Shown: positions 43,944 through 50,763 of the stretch, in pieces | Layout: every line of letters starts with the position of its first letter | Numbering within the stretch: the first letter of the stretch is position 1 | DNA from: a virus | Virus record (IMG/VR): IMGVR_UViG_3300020455_000008 | Coordinates: 1-64,000 of that record | Length of the DNA: 64,000 nt | Direction: 5' to 3' (one strand) | Position numbers and translations under genes: made by a program | The notes under the pieces: generated by a model | The model's database searches: none | Told to the model about the DNA's origin: nothing | What the model saw: only the letters and a program-made list of their open reading frames with translations

Positions 43944-44819
43944 ATGTTTGATCTTGCACAACTAATTGTTGAACCTACAGAGATTGACCAATTTTATAGA
44001 ACGGGAGTGATTGAGAATACAGAAGCCAATGAGTTACCTAACTACTTTTTTTGTCTTCGTACAGAAGATGGTAAACAGAGTGCGTTAGGATACTACAATG
44101 ATGAGACTAGTTATTTAGAATTATTGAAGACAAAAGAGCTTCAGTATCAGGGTTTTAAACCAAGGGATGGAGCGCAATCTTGTCTATTTTGGGCATTGAA
44201 AAGGAATGATTTGATCGTAGGTCTTGGTAGTGCGGGTACGGGTAAAACGACAGTAGCCCTTGCATATGCATTAAATGAGTTACATCGTAATGCTAAGGAC
44301 ATTGTTTTGTGTAAGCCTACCACTTTTGTGGGGATGAAAAGCAATGCGATAGGTGCAATCCCAGGCGATCATAGAGAAAAGCTTGAGGGCTACATGGACA
44401 GTTATTTTACTGCTATGAAAAAGATTATGGGGGAGACATTCGAACATCACCTCTACCAGCTTGAAGAAGAGGGTAGGATTCTGTTTAAGCCATTCGAGTT
44501 GCTGAGAGGGCAGCACTTTGAGAATAGTGTCGTCATTATCGATGAAGCACAGAATACGACACCACATGAGTTATTAACAGCTATCTCAAGGGTAGGTGCG
44601 CATAGTACACTAATCATTCTTGGTGATCCTGATCAGATTGACTCGGGCTTAGGTCGTGAAGAAACTGGTCTATGGAAACTCATTCATAGTGACTCATTTG
44701 GTGAGTGTCCTTTTGCAGTCGGTATTAAGCTAACAGCGCAGTATCGCAGTGCAATGGCTCAATTAGCACAAGAGGTTATTGAAGAGTTAAGGGCTGAAAA
44801 AGAAGAGAATGAAAAATAA
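43944..44819 (+). CDS. phoH: PhoH-like ATPase
   Basis: A 291-aa protein. The C-terminal PhoH domain (from about residue 70) has Walker A GLGSAGTGKTTVALAYAL, IVLCKPTTFVGMKSNAIGAI, Walker B SVVIIDEAQNTTPHEL and TLIILGDPDQID. The N-terminal 65 residues are an extra domain of unknown function. PhoH is common in phages of marine and freshwater hosts; its role (RNA helicase or nuclease-associated ATPase) is unsettled. ATG is behind GAGGGAG. Confidence 0.9.
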   Translation: MFDLAQLIVEPTEIDQFYRTGVIENTEANELPNYFFCLRTEDGKQSALGYYNDETSYLELLKTKELQYQGFKPRDGAQSCLFWALKRNDLIVGLGSAGTGKTTVALAYALNELHRNAKDIVLCKPTTFVGMKSNAIGAIPGDHREKLEGYMDSYFTAMKKIMGETFEHHLYQLEEEGRILFKPFELLRGQHFENSVVIIDEAQNTTPHELLTAISRVGAHSTLIILGDPDQIDSGLGREETGLWKLIHSDSFGECPFAVGIKLTAQYRSAMAQLAQEVIEELRAEKEENEK

Positions 44820-44826
44820 ATTAAAA

Positions 44827-44850
44827 ATAGTTATTGAAAACTCTTTTTAG
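44827..44850 (+). repeat. Dispersed 24-bp motif, copy E
   Basis: ATAGTTATTGAAAACT then CTTTTTAG, beginning 7 bp after the phoH stop. TTGAAA at 44834 with TATCTC 17 bp downstream could serve as a promoter for the next small genes. Confidence 0.65.
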
Positions 44851-44895
44851 ATGGGGTATCTCTTGTAAGTCAACAGCGACAATCACTAACGATAA

Positions 44896-44907
44896 GACCT
44901 ACGGGTC
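44896..44907 (+). ncRNA. 5'UTR hairpin GACC(UACG)GGTC
   Basis: A 4-bp stem closed by a UACG (UNCG-type) loop, followed by AAGAAAGAGAA and the start codon 19 nt later. The next gene has the same leader with a compensating base pair. Confidence 0.6.
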
Positions 44908-44925
44908 AAGAAAGAGAACAAAAGA

Positions 44926-45153
44926 ATGATTGAGGTTTACCCAACTTTACAAGCCGTTATCTTTAACGGAAAAAACGGACTAAACAATAAACTTGTTTAT
45001 AACTATATTGTTCGCAATGAAGAGAAAAAGCTTACTTTTACTGAAATTTGTTCTGCTGTTTCTTCTGAATACTCAGGAGGTCGCAAAAAACTAACTCCTT
45101 TTAAAGTAGCACTTGCTATTCGTGCCCTACGCCAAGCGGGCCTAGTTACATAA
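44926..45153 (+). CDS. Small winged-helix-like protein
   Basis: A 75-aa protein. LTFTEICSAVSSEYSGGRKK then FKVALAIRALRQAGLVT looks like a winged helix-turn-helix DNA-binding domain. It is preceded by the UACG hairpin leader rather than a strong Shine-Dalgarno sequence. A small transcription regulator is plausible. Confidence 0.55.
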   Translation: MIEVYPTLQAVIFNGKNGLNNKLVYNYIVRNEEKKLTFTEICSAVSSEYSGGRKKLTPFKVALAIRALRQAGLVT

Positions 45154-45159
45154 AGAAAC

Positions 45160-45171
45160 AACCTACGGGTT
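45160..45171 (+). ncRNA. 5'UTR hairpin AACC(UACG)GGTT
   Basis: Same leader as at 44896; the outer base pair is A-T instead of G-C, so pairing is preserved. Followed by AAGAAAGAGAAAATAAG and ATG 45189. Confidence 0.6.
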
Positions 45172-45188
45172 AAGAAAGAGAAAATAAG

Positions 45189-45428
45189 ATGAAAAATACA
45201 AATTTACTAAAACAATATTATGCCGCAATGAAAATACTTGAAAAAGTAGGTGATGAAGAAACTCGTCAAGCCGTTGAACCGCTTCTACATTTATTGATTC
45301 AAAACGATAGTAAGCTAAAAAGGGTTCAAGGTCAGCTCAGAGACCTAATGGCTGCGGCTGGTATGTTTGAACATGAGGGTATGAAGTGTGACCTTATGGT
45401 CAGAGGATGGGAAAAGAAAGACAACTAA
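45189..45428 (+). CDS. Small helical protein, unknown
   Basis: A 79-aa, helical, charged protein (LKQYYAAMKILEKVGDEETR) with a C-terminal MKCDLMVRGWEKKDN. It shares its leader with the previous gene. Not recognised. Confidence 0.5.
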   Translation: MKNTNLLKQYYAAMKILEKVGDEETRQAVEPLLHLLIQNDSKLKRVQGQLRDLMAAAGMFEHEGMKCDLMVRGWEKKDN

Positions 45429-45472
45429 GACAAGAACCCGTAAGACAATAAAACAAATAGAAAGACACAACA

Positions 45473-45844
45473 ATGAATAACAAACAACTGACACCCAACT
45501 TGATTCCTTTATTACAGAAAAACTTAGGCGAAAACTTAGGAGGAGTAGGGTTTAGCCGTAAACGTAAATATAACCCTTTGGGTACGTATTCTAACGAGTC
45601 TAAATCATCTAACGAGTCTCTTATGGGTAGGCACTTCTCGTTCATAATAATAGCGGTAGACGCAGACAATAACTGTGTTTGGCTAGAAGGCCGAAGCAGT
45701 GAAAGTTCAAATACTCACAATAACCGTTATCATGGCAGTGTTTGCGTAGAGCTAGATGGTTGTATGTCGAGAAGAGATATAGCTCAAAGAGGTGCAGATC
45801 AATCCCCCGACTTTTACAAAGATGAAGTTGCTGGGTCATATTGA
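45473..45844 (+). CDS. Unknown protein, small-gene cluster
   Basis: A 123-aa protein with a beta-rich centre (HFSFIIIAVDADNNCVWLEG) flanked by Ser/Asn/Lys-rich disordered parts. Spacing to the preceding gene (44 nt) contains an A-rich leader but no clear hairpin. No family recognised. Confidence 0.5.
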   Translation: MNNKQLTPNLIPLLQKNLGENLGGVGFSRKRKYNPLGTYSNESKSSNESLMGRHFSFIIIAVDADNNCVWLEGRSSESSNTHNNRYHGSVCVELDGCMSRRDIAQRGADQSPDFYKDEVAGSY

Positions 45845-45866
45845 AAGTGTTGGTAAGGTAATGACA

Positions 45867-46409
45867 ATGTCGGTTAGCAAATATGATTCAAATGGTCTTT
45901 GCTGGCAAAGAGGTAGAGCTTTTGAAGATAATCTGAAGGATCTATTTATCAAAAAGGGCTACAAGGTTAGACCATCCACCCAGGAAGAGGACTATAAGCT
46001 TCATGCTGACTTTTGGGCATACTCAGACACATGGGGTAGGTGGTTAAGCGTGGACGCAAAAGCAATGAAGCGCATACAGAGAAATGGTGAGTTACAAGAT
46101 GAGTTCACATATGTAGAGTGGAAAAATACTGCGGGTTATGCGGGTTGGTTATTGTGCGGTGCCGATGTAGTTGCATTTGAGCGCAGACGCAGCATAGTTC
46201 TTGCAGTCAGACATAGGCTAAAGGATTGGTGCTCTGAGAGAGTAGATCGCAGTAAAACAGTAGACTCTCCAGCTCAATCATTATACTGTTCATACTCAAG
46301 AACTGGTAGGGAAGATGAGATCAGTATGATACGCATATCTGATATACCTATCGCCTTGACGACCATATGGATTACAGATGACAGAGAAGCCCCAAACGAT
46401 ATACCTTGA
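45867..46409 (+). CDS. PD-(D/E)XK nuclease-like protein
   Basis: Start set at ATG 45867 (AAGG 8 nt upstream); ATG 45861 and GTG 45792 are alternatives. The 180-aa protein contains GRAFEDNLKDLFIKKGYKVR, LHADFWAY and WLSVDAKAMKRI, which give the E...D...DxK pattern of a restriction-type nuclease or resolvase core, followed by FTYVEWKN. Located directly upstream of a cytosine methyltransferase, so it could be tied to modification, but it may equally be a resolvase. Assignment rests on pattern only. Confidence 0.45.
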   Translation: MSVSKYDSNGLCWQRGRAFEDNLKDLFIKKGYKVRPSTQEEDYKLHADFWAYSDTWGRWLSVDAKAMKRIQRNGELQDEFTYVEWKNTAGYAGWLLCGADVVAFERRRSIVLAVRHRLKDWCSERVDRSKTVDSPAQSLYCSYSRTGREDEISMIRISDIPIALTTIWITDDREAPNDIP

Positions 46410-46686
46410 ACCAAAAGAGACATACGATCAATGTATCCTCAAAATTGAGGATGGTATTGTTTATTACTGCGTAGACTCAATACTAAACATATTGACTGAC
46501 GATTTTGAGTCGTGGGTCAAAGACAGCCCAAGTTTCTCAGAACAAGATGAGAGTTACGAATATCAAGCTATAACACTAGCGTTAGAATGGTTTGATCACA
46601 ATATGCACAGTGCATATCTTGGTAGGTATTCACCTAGATATGTATTTAACACAGAAGACATGGAAAATAATGAATGTGGATCATAG
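46378..46686 (+). CDS. Small acidic protein overlapping methyltransferase start
   Basis: A 102-aa acidic protein (ILTDDFESWVKDSPSFSEQD) overlapping its upstream neighbour by 32 nt and the methyltransferase start by 17 nt. Likely co-translated. Function unknown. Confidence 0.5.
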   Translation: MTEKPQTIYLEPKETYDQCILKIEDGIVYYCVDSILNILTDDFESWVKDSPSFSEQDESYEYQAITLALEWFDHNMHSAYLGRYSPRYVFNTEDMENNECGS

Positions 46687-48034
46687 CGAAAAACTTACCC
46701 ATATATCCCTCTGCACAGGCTACGGGGGGATTGATCTTGGACTCAAACGAGCTATCGGATCAGTTAGCACAGTCTGTTATGTGGAGATCGAAGCCTTCGT
46801 CATCGAAAACTTGGTTGCGAAGATTGAAGCGGAAATCATCGACCCCGCGCCTATTTTCACAAACCTTAAAACCTTCCCTTGGGAACACTTTAGTGGACGA
46901 GTGGACATCCTCAGTGGAGGGTTTCCTTGTCAACCATTTAGTGCCGCAGGAAGAAGGGGCGGAGATGAAGATCCCCGACACCTGTGGCCATACATTGTCG
47001 ATGGAATCAAACGGCTTGGAAGACCTCCCATTGTTTTCTTCGAGAACGTGGAGGGAATCCTCAGCTCAAAGCTCAAGGGTGACCAATGGTCAGACCCCGA
47101 AGGAACACCCGTTTTGCTTCATGTCCATCGAGAGCTGGAAAGATTGGGTTACAGAGCAACGTCAAGCGTATTCTCAGCGGCTGAAGTTGGCGCAACACAC
47201 AGAAGAAAAAGGGTCTTTATTCTCGGTGTCAGAAATGACCTCTCAGACAAAGGTAGGGAATGGATCACTCAAAGCATGGGCAACACCAAGGGCGAGCAAA
47301 ATAGGTTCAGAGAACTTGGAGAAGTGGAAGAAGAGAGCAGAGAAAGGTCAAGTCAGCACAATGCCACTCGGTTTACAAGTGGAGGTTTCAGAACAGCATA
47401 CCCCGCACCAAGGGGAGCAGAGCAATACCCCTATGAGCCACCAAGAACTCAATTGGGCAACTCCCAACACGATGGATCACCTATCCCCGAAAAGTGCGGA
47501 AACCCTAATGAGACAGGCCACAACTGTCAGAAAGGGCCGCAAATATCCATCGAATCTGAGAGAGCAGGTCGATCCGAAGTCTATGCAAATATACAAGGAA
47601 ACGAACTGGGCAACCCCCACGTCAAGGGATTGGAAGGGGGCGTACTCAGAGGAGGGTCTGATCTTAAATCCAAAATGGGTTGCACTATTACCCGATCAAG
47701 TAAAAGAGAATCAGAAAATGTGGACAACCCCGATCAGTCGAGATTGTTACGAGATAGAAATGAAACAACAAATACCGAATCGGAAAGACGGGAAGACTCG
47801 CTTAGACACGATGCCGAGACAGATTCATCATCAAGAGGGGTACAAGGGGAAATTGAATCCGAGGTGGGTGGAAATGTTGATGGGTTTACCCATTGGATGG
47901 ACTATGCCGAGTTGTACGAATCCTGTGATAGTAGAATTGACGAGCTTAGGATGTTGGGAAACGGAGTTGTACCTGACACCGCCAAAAGAGCCTTCACAGT
48001 TTTGTGGCAAATCTTACGTAGAGGAAGATATTAA
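46670..48034 (+). CDS. dcm: C5 DNA cytosine methyltransferase
   Basis: A 454-aa enzyme from ATG 46670. Motif I SLCTGYGGIDLGL binds SAM; motif IV GGFPCQPFSAAG holds the catalytic Cys; motif VI is FFENVEG; motif VIII is EVGATHRRKRVFILG; motif X is MLGNGVVPDTAKRA. The region between VIII and X (residues about 205-415) is hydrophilic and low-complexity where a target-recognition domain is expected. This is the stretch most overlapped by the second frame. Probably protects phage DNA from host restriction. No cognate nuclease is certain, though 45867 is a candidate. Confidence 0.88.
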   Translation: MNVDHSEKLTHISLCTGYGGIDLGLKRAIGSVSTVCYVEIEAFVIENLVAKIEAEIIDPAPIFTNLKTFPWEHFSGRVDILSGGFPCQPFSAAGRRGGDEDPRHLWPYIVDGIKRLGRPPIVFFENVEGILSSKLKGDQWSDPEGTPVLLHVHRELERLGYRATSSVFSAAEVGATHRRKRVFILGVRNDLSDKGREWITQSMGNTKGEQNRFRELGEVEEESRERSSQHNATRFTSGGFRTAYPAPRGAEQYPYEPPRTQLGNSQHDGSPIPEKCGNPNETGHNCQKGPQISIESERAGRSEVYANIQGNELGNPHVKGLEGGVLRGGSDLKSKMGCTITRSSKRESENVDNPDQSRLLRDRNETTNTESERREDSLRHDAETDSSSRGVQGEIESEVGGNVDGFTHWMDYAELYESCDSRIDELRMLGNGVVPDTAKRAFTVLWQILRRGRY

Positions 48035-48056
48035 TGATAGTAATACTAATCAGTAG
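46674..48056 (+). CDS. Long frame (460 codons) overlapping dcm in +1 frame
   Basis: ATG lies 4 nt after the dcm start (ATGAATG) and the frame runs 22 nt past the dcm stop with no interruption. The product has repeated Trp-Ala-Thr-Pro units: KAWATPRASKIG, LNWATPNTMDH, TNWATPTSRDWKG and MWTTPISRD. Two LNP.WV units (LNPKWVALL, LNPRWVEMLMGLPIGWT) also occur. I recall these units (WPTPTA.DWKG and LNP.FVEWLMGFP.GWT) from other phage proteins in dcm loci. The N-terminal 150 residues look like a frameshadow of the conserved MTase core. Translation is unproven. Confidence 0.45.
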   Translation: MWIIAKNLPIYPSAQATGGLILDSNELSDQLAQSVMWRSKPSSSKTWLRRLKRKSSTPRLFSQTLKPSLGNTLVDEWTSSVEGFLVNHLVPQEEGAEMKIPDTCGHTLSMESNGLEDLPLFSSRTWRESSAQSSRVTNGQTPKEHPFCFMSIESWKDWVTEQRQAYSQRLKLAQHTEEKGSLFSVSEMTSQTKVGNGSLKAWATPRASKIGSENLEKWKKRAEKGQVSTMPLGLQVEVSEQHTPHQGEQSNTPMSHQELNWATPNTMDHLSPKSAETLMRQATTVRKGRKYPSNLREQVDPKSMQIYKETNWATPTSRDWKGAYSEEGLILNPKWVALLPDQVKENQKMWTTPISRDCYEIEMKQQIPNRKDGKTRLDTMPRQIHHQEGYKGKLNPRWVEMLMGLPIGWTMPSCTNPVIVELTSLGCWETELYLTPPKEPSQFCGKSYVEEDINDSNTNQ

Positions 48057-48111
48057 CTTAATGACGATACTCTTGTGTGCCGCAGTTCTAGCTGAATACC
48101 TAGACACCTAG
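48034..48111 (+). CDS. 25-aa transmembrane peptide
   Basis: A short frame with GAGGAAGA at 48021-48028 and an ATG overlapping the dcm stop (TAATG). It encodes MIVILISSLMTILLCAAVLA plus five residues, one hydrophobic span. Its stop overlaps the stop of the convergent membrane-protein gene. Strong RBS and coupling favour a real gene; function unknown. Confidence 0.45.
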   Translation: MIVILISSLMTILLCAAVLAEYLDT

Positions 48112-48449
48112 TCATCTTCATCTAAGTCCATATCAAAATCAACTTCATCTTGTAGCTCAATAATACCAACGTGCTCAAATTTATTGAGTTCTACCTCTTC
48201 GTAGATAATAACTTGCTTTAACTCTAACTCTTCTGCAATCTCTTCCATGACAGCTACACACCGATCTCTGTCATTAGAAATCATACACAGACCTTTTGCT
48301 ACGGGCTGGTAGAACAGATACAAATTAGCCCACATTGCTAACGGAACTATCAAAAACGCAGTGATCAGTGACGTGAATAAAATGCAGATGATCACATAAA
48401 TGACAAATAGAGCTTTTAGTAGATCGTCTTTATCAATATTAATCTCCAT
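48108..48449 (-). CDS. Two-TM membrane protein with acidic tail
   Basis: A 113-aa leftward gene. Hydrophobic segments cover residues about 12-47 (ALFVIYVIICILFTSLITAF and the next stretch), then a cytoplasmic helix (VMEEIAEELELKQVIIYEE) and a very acidic end (FDMDLDEDD). It overlaps the kinase-like gene start region by 11 nt. Function unknown; its placement beside a cyclase operon is notable. Confidence 0.6.
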   Translation of the reverse strand: MEINIDKDDLLKALFVIYVIICILFTSLITAFLIVPLAMWANLYLFYQPVAKGLCMISNDRDRCVAVMEEIAEELELKQVIIYEEVELNKFEHVGIIELQDEVDFDMDLDEDD

Positions 48450-49026
48450 CTATTACCTCCCGAATTGCTTTGAGAACTATAGGTTCAGCGTACGTAAACC
48501 ATTGGTCAAAATCATTTACTGCGGGTGCAATCTCTACTACCTTGACCCCCATTGCTTGCATACGCTCAAACCAGTCAATCAGTGCCTTAGACACTTCCAT
48601 CAATCCCTCTTCACCAATGATTTTACATACTGAATCTTCGGCTTCTAAGTTGTTTTGAGCTGCTGCTGGGATAGAATGGAAATAGACAATGAGATCGGGC
48701 AGCGGGTTAAGTTCCTCCATTCCAAGCGTCATGTCTTTGAACAAGTCAATCTCAGCCTGGGCAAGCTCATCTGTCTTAGCCAATGCTCTAGCGTAATCAT
48801 AACAAGCCCATACACTACGCTCATGTAGTGTAACTCCATTTGACTCTCTCCAGTTCTCCATATTCTGAGTAAGGGCGTAAGTCCAACTTTTGATTCCATT
48901 GAACGGTGGGGCGGCTACACCCACTTTTACAGTATCAAACTTAAAGTCACTCTCTGTAATAAACTTGTTAGTAAATTTTGGCATATTACTGCCCCATATC
49001 CCCTCAAACACAATACGCTTTGTCAT
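48439..49026 (-). CDS. Deoxynucleoside-kinase-like protein lacking the P-loop lysine
   Basis: A 195-aa leftward gene with deoxynucleoside-kinase layout: KRIVFEGIWGSNMPKF where EGNIGSGKST is usual, then LHERSVWACYDYARAL (the ERS box) and PLPDLIVYFHSIPA (usual PDLiiYL). The Walker A Lys and Ser/Thr are gone, and no Arg-rich LID is evident. It is therefore probably not an active kinase, and may be a regulator or decoy. A second protein of the same type is encoded at 52211-52801. RBS is AAGGAC. Confidence 0.6.
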   Translation of the reverse strand: MTKRIVFEGIWGSNMPKFTNKFITESDFKFDTVKVGVAAPPFNGIKSWTYALTQNMENWRESNGVTLHERSVWACYDYARALAKTDELAQAEIDLFKDMTLGMEELNPLPDLIVYFHSIPAAAQNNLEAEDSVCKIIGEEGLMEVSKALIDWFERMQAMGVKVVEIAPAVNDFDQWFTYAEPIVLKAIREVIDGD

Positions 49027-49054
49027 TACTTGTCCTTTTTAGGCTTTATTCTGC

Positions 49055-49083
49055 GTTTTAACGAATGTTTTAGGCTTAATCAA
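49055..49083 (-). promoter_or_regulatory. Leftward promoter candidate for 49026 gene
   Basis: On the minus strand TTGATT (49078-49083), 17 bp, TAAAAC (49055-49060). Weak -10; placed 29 bp upstream of the start codon. Confidence 0.35.
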
Positions 49084-49088
49084 GGTGG

Positions 49089-49102
49089 ATACACCTGTGT
49101 AT
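49089..49102. promoter_or_regulatory. Perfect palindrome ATACAC-CT-GTGTAT between divergent genes
   Basis: A 14-bp inverted repeat midway between the divergent kinase-like and Cys-rich/cyclase genes. A good candidate for an operator shared by both directions. Confidence 0.5.
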
Positions 49103-49176
49103 TAGATAACAGCCTTTAAAACTTAAAATATGAGTTTTTAAATAAGTAACAAATCATACTTCTTATTGATCTGTAT

Positions 49177-49185
49177 TGATATAAT
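49177..49185 (+). promoter_or_regulatory. Extended -10 promoter for the cyclase operon
   Basis: TGATATAAT, that is TGN plus a perfect TATAAT (49180-49185), without a good -35. It lies 20 bp before ATG 49205, which has GGAGGTG. Confidence 0.5.
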
Positions 49186-49204
49186 ACAATTTCGGAGGTG
49201 CATT

Positions 49205-49459
49205 ATGTATGATCTATCACATCTATCAACAGATAAATATGTAGTTGACAAACTTAGAGATTTTTCTGAAGAACTGGATCTTGATGAAACAATATGCGCT
49301 ATCTGCGGACTAAGCCCCGACAAATGCCCATGTTACGTACATCCACCTCACTCATGCACGTATGAAGACTGTGACTGTGCTTGTGATGACCCTGAGATAA
49401 CCTGTTCATGCTGCATAGTAGAACTATGTGATTGTGAGAAGAAAAATGGAGTTCAATAA
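49205..49459 (+). CDS. Cysteine-rich small protein
   Basis: Start at ATG 49205 behind GGAGGTG. The 84-aa protein has 13 Cys, mostly in pairs: TICAICGLSPDKCPC, then DCDCACDD and CSCC, LCDC. This suggests two or more zinc sites or a metallothionein-like fold. The C-terminal codons overlap the cyclase start by 14 nt, placing it in the same operon. No family recognised; it could be a regulatory partner of the cyclase. Confidence 0.65.
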   Translation: MYDLSHLSTDKYVVDKLRDFSEELDLDETICAICGLSPDKCPCYVHPPHSCTYEDCDCACDDPEITCSCCIVELCDCEKKNGVQ

Positions 49460-50294
49460 TAGAATTCTAGCAATTGTACTCTTAGATATTATCGGCAGCA
49501 CTGCGTTTGTAGAACGGTATGGCGCTAGAAAAGCAGCAGAATGGTTACAGTATCACGATAGACTCACTCGATCACTACTATATAAATTTAATGGTCGAGA
49601 GATAGATAGATCGGATGGATTCCTTCTTAGTTTTGATCGTCCTATAGACGCTGTTAATTTCTGCTTGCACTACCAGCAATCAATTCCCAAAAAAACTAAG
49701 TTGCAGACTCGTATTGGTATGCATTGGGGAAAAATTGTAGAAGTTGTTCAAGATGAAAAATTTACTAATGTTGGAGCTAAGAGCATTGAACTTGAAGGTC
49801 TAGCTAAAAATATTACTGCTCGTACTATGTCTTTGTGTGGAGCGGGTCAAGTTTTGTTGACTAAAGAAGCTATGATAGCTGTGCAGAGTAGAACTAATCG
49901 CTTTACTCCATCAGGTACACGTTATGCGTGTGTAGGTCTCTATCGCTTCAAGGGCGTAAAGAAACCACAACAGATCTATGCCGTGGGTGCAACGATTGAC
50001 TCTCTGCAACCCCCACCCTCTTCAGACAAAGTAAAGCGACTAGGTGGAGCTAAAAAGATCCGCAGCCGAATGAGAGATAGACAGTTAAAAGATCATATCT
50101 CTTGGGTATTTTACAGATTAGCCTTTATTTGTGCTATTTATTTAGGTCTATTCTTTTGGCCATTTATATCTACTGAAAGCGCAAGGATTACATGGGGTAT
50201 AGATCACATTTTTTGGTGGATAGATGATGTCAAGAATTTCTTTAGCATTGTCATCGAAGCATACAAAACAGTTAGAAGGGATCTAGGATTTTGA
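49446..50294 (+). CDS. Class III nucleotidyl cyclase with C-terminal TM anchor
   Basis: A 282-aa protein. The cyclase domain spans residues 5-180. It has metal Asp14 in LLDIIGSTAF, Asp57 in RSDGFLLSF, TRIGMHWGKI (88-97), and the catalytic pair Asn122/Arg126 in KNITARTMSL. CGAGQVLL and YRFKGVKKPQQIYAVG (166-181) complete the family pattern. The purine-selecting Lys expected just before Asp57 is absent. Residues about 221-241 form one TM helix. In bacteria, cyclase plus TM protein is the layout of Pycsar antiphage systems. Here it is phage-borne, and the next gene is a membrane protein. Confidence 0.8.
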   Translation: MEFNNRILAIVLLDIIGSTAFVERYGARKAAEWLQYHDRLTRSLLYKFNGREIDRSDGFLLSFDRPIDAVNFCLHYQQSIPKKTKLQTRIGMHWGKIVEVVQDEKFTNVGAKSIELEGLAKNITARTMSLCGAGQVLLTKEAMIAVQSRTNRFTPSGTRYACVGLYRFKGVKKPQQIYAVGATIDSLQPPPSSDKVKRLGGAKKIRSRMRDRQLKDHISWVFYRLAFICAIYLGLFFWPFISTESARITWGIDHIFWWIDDVKNFFSIVIEAYKTVRRDLGF

Positions 50295-50740
50295 TTGATG
50301 AACATGGTAATGATTTAGACCCCAAAGCTCGAAGAGGTTGGTGGTTCAGTGTGGTATTTTTACTTATCATTGTAGGCTTAATACTCTTCCTCACTTACGT
50401 CAAAATCGTAGACGAGAATCGTGATGTATTGATCGGCATTTTGGGTGTCTTAACTGGCTCTATCAGCTCAATGATGGCCATTGCCAGTGGTAGAGATCCA
50501 AGTGAAGTAGAAGAGTTGAAAGAGGAGCTGTCAAGAGCTAACGCAGACAGAGAAGCACTTATAGCCAGGCTAAGAGATTCACAGATCCAGCTTCAGATCA
50601 AAAATGAACAGATCGGTGACCTACAGACCGCAGTGATTGATAAGCTGTCTATGTTTGCGGGGGAGAAAGTCATACGTAAAAAAGCGCCTGAAGAAGTGAT
50701 ACTTGATCCTGACATTGAAGCATGGCTACCCAAGTCGTAA
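50291..50740 (+). CDS. Two-TM coiled-coil protein, putative cyclase partner
   Basis: A 149-aa protein from TTG 50291, overlapping the cyclase stop. TM1 is about residues 18-39 (FSVVFLLIIVGLILFLTYV), TM2 about 46-65 (VLIGILGVLTGSISSMMAIA). A long coiled coil follows (VEELKEELSRANADREALIA and on to about residue 120) and a charged tail. Coupling to a nucleotidyl cyclase suggests a membrane effector or scaffold, by analogy to PycTM; a holin-like role is the alternative. No nucleotide-binding motif is visible. The stop lies inside dispersed motif copy F. Confidence 0.6.
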   Translation: MIDEHGNDLDPKARRGWWFSVVFLLIIVGLILFLTYVKIVDENRDVLIGILGVLTGSISSMMAIASGRDPSEVEELKEELSRANADREALIARLRDSQIQLQIKNEQIGDLQTAVIDKLSMFAGEKVIRKKAPEEVILDPDIEAWLPKS

Positions 50741-50763
50741 AAGTTTTTGAAAACTATTTATAG
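50740..50763 (+). repeat. Dispersed 24-bp motif, copy F
   Basis: AAAGTTTTTGAAAACT then ATTTATAG. It starts at the last base of one stop codon and contains the TTA that is the stop of the convergent methyltransferase, so it makes up the whole junction. Confidence 0.8.

Noticed and set aside
46592-46669. Upstream extension of the methyltransferase
   Set aside because: ATG 46670 places the protein start just before motif I, as is usual; the extension overlaps another gene and adds no motif.
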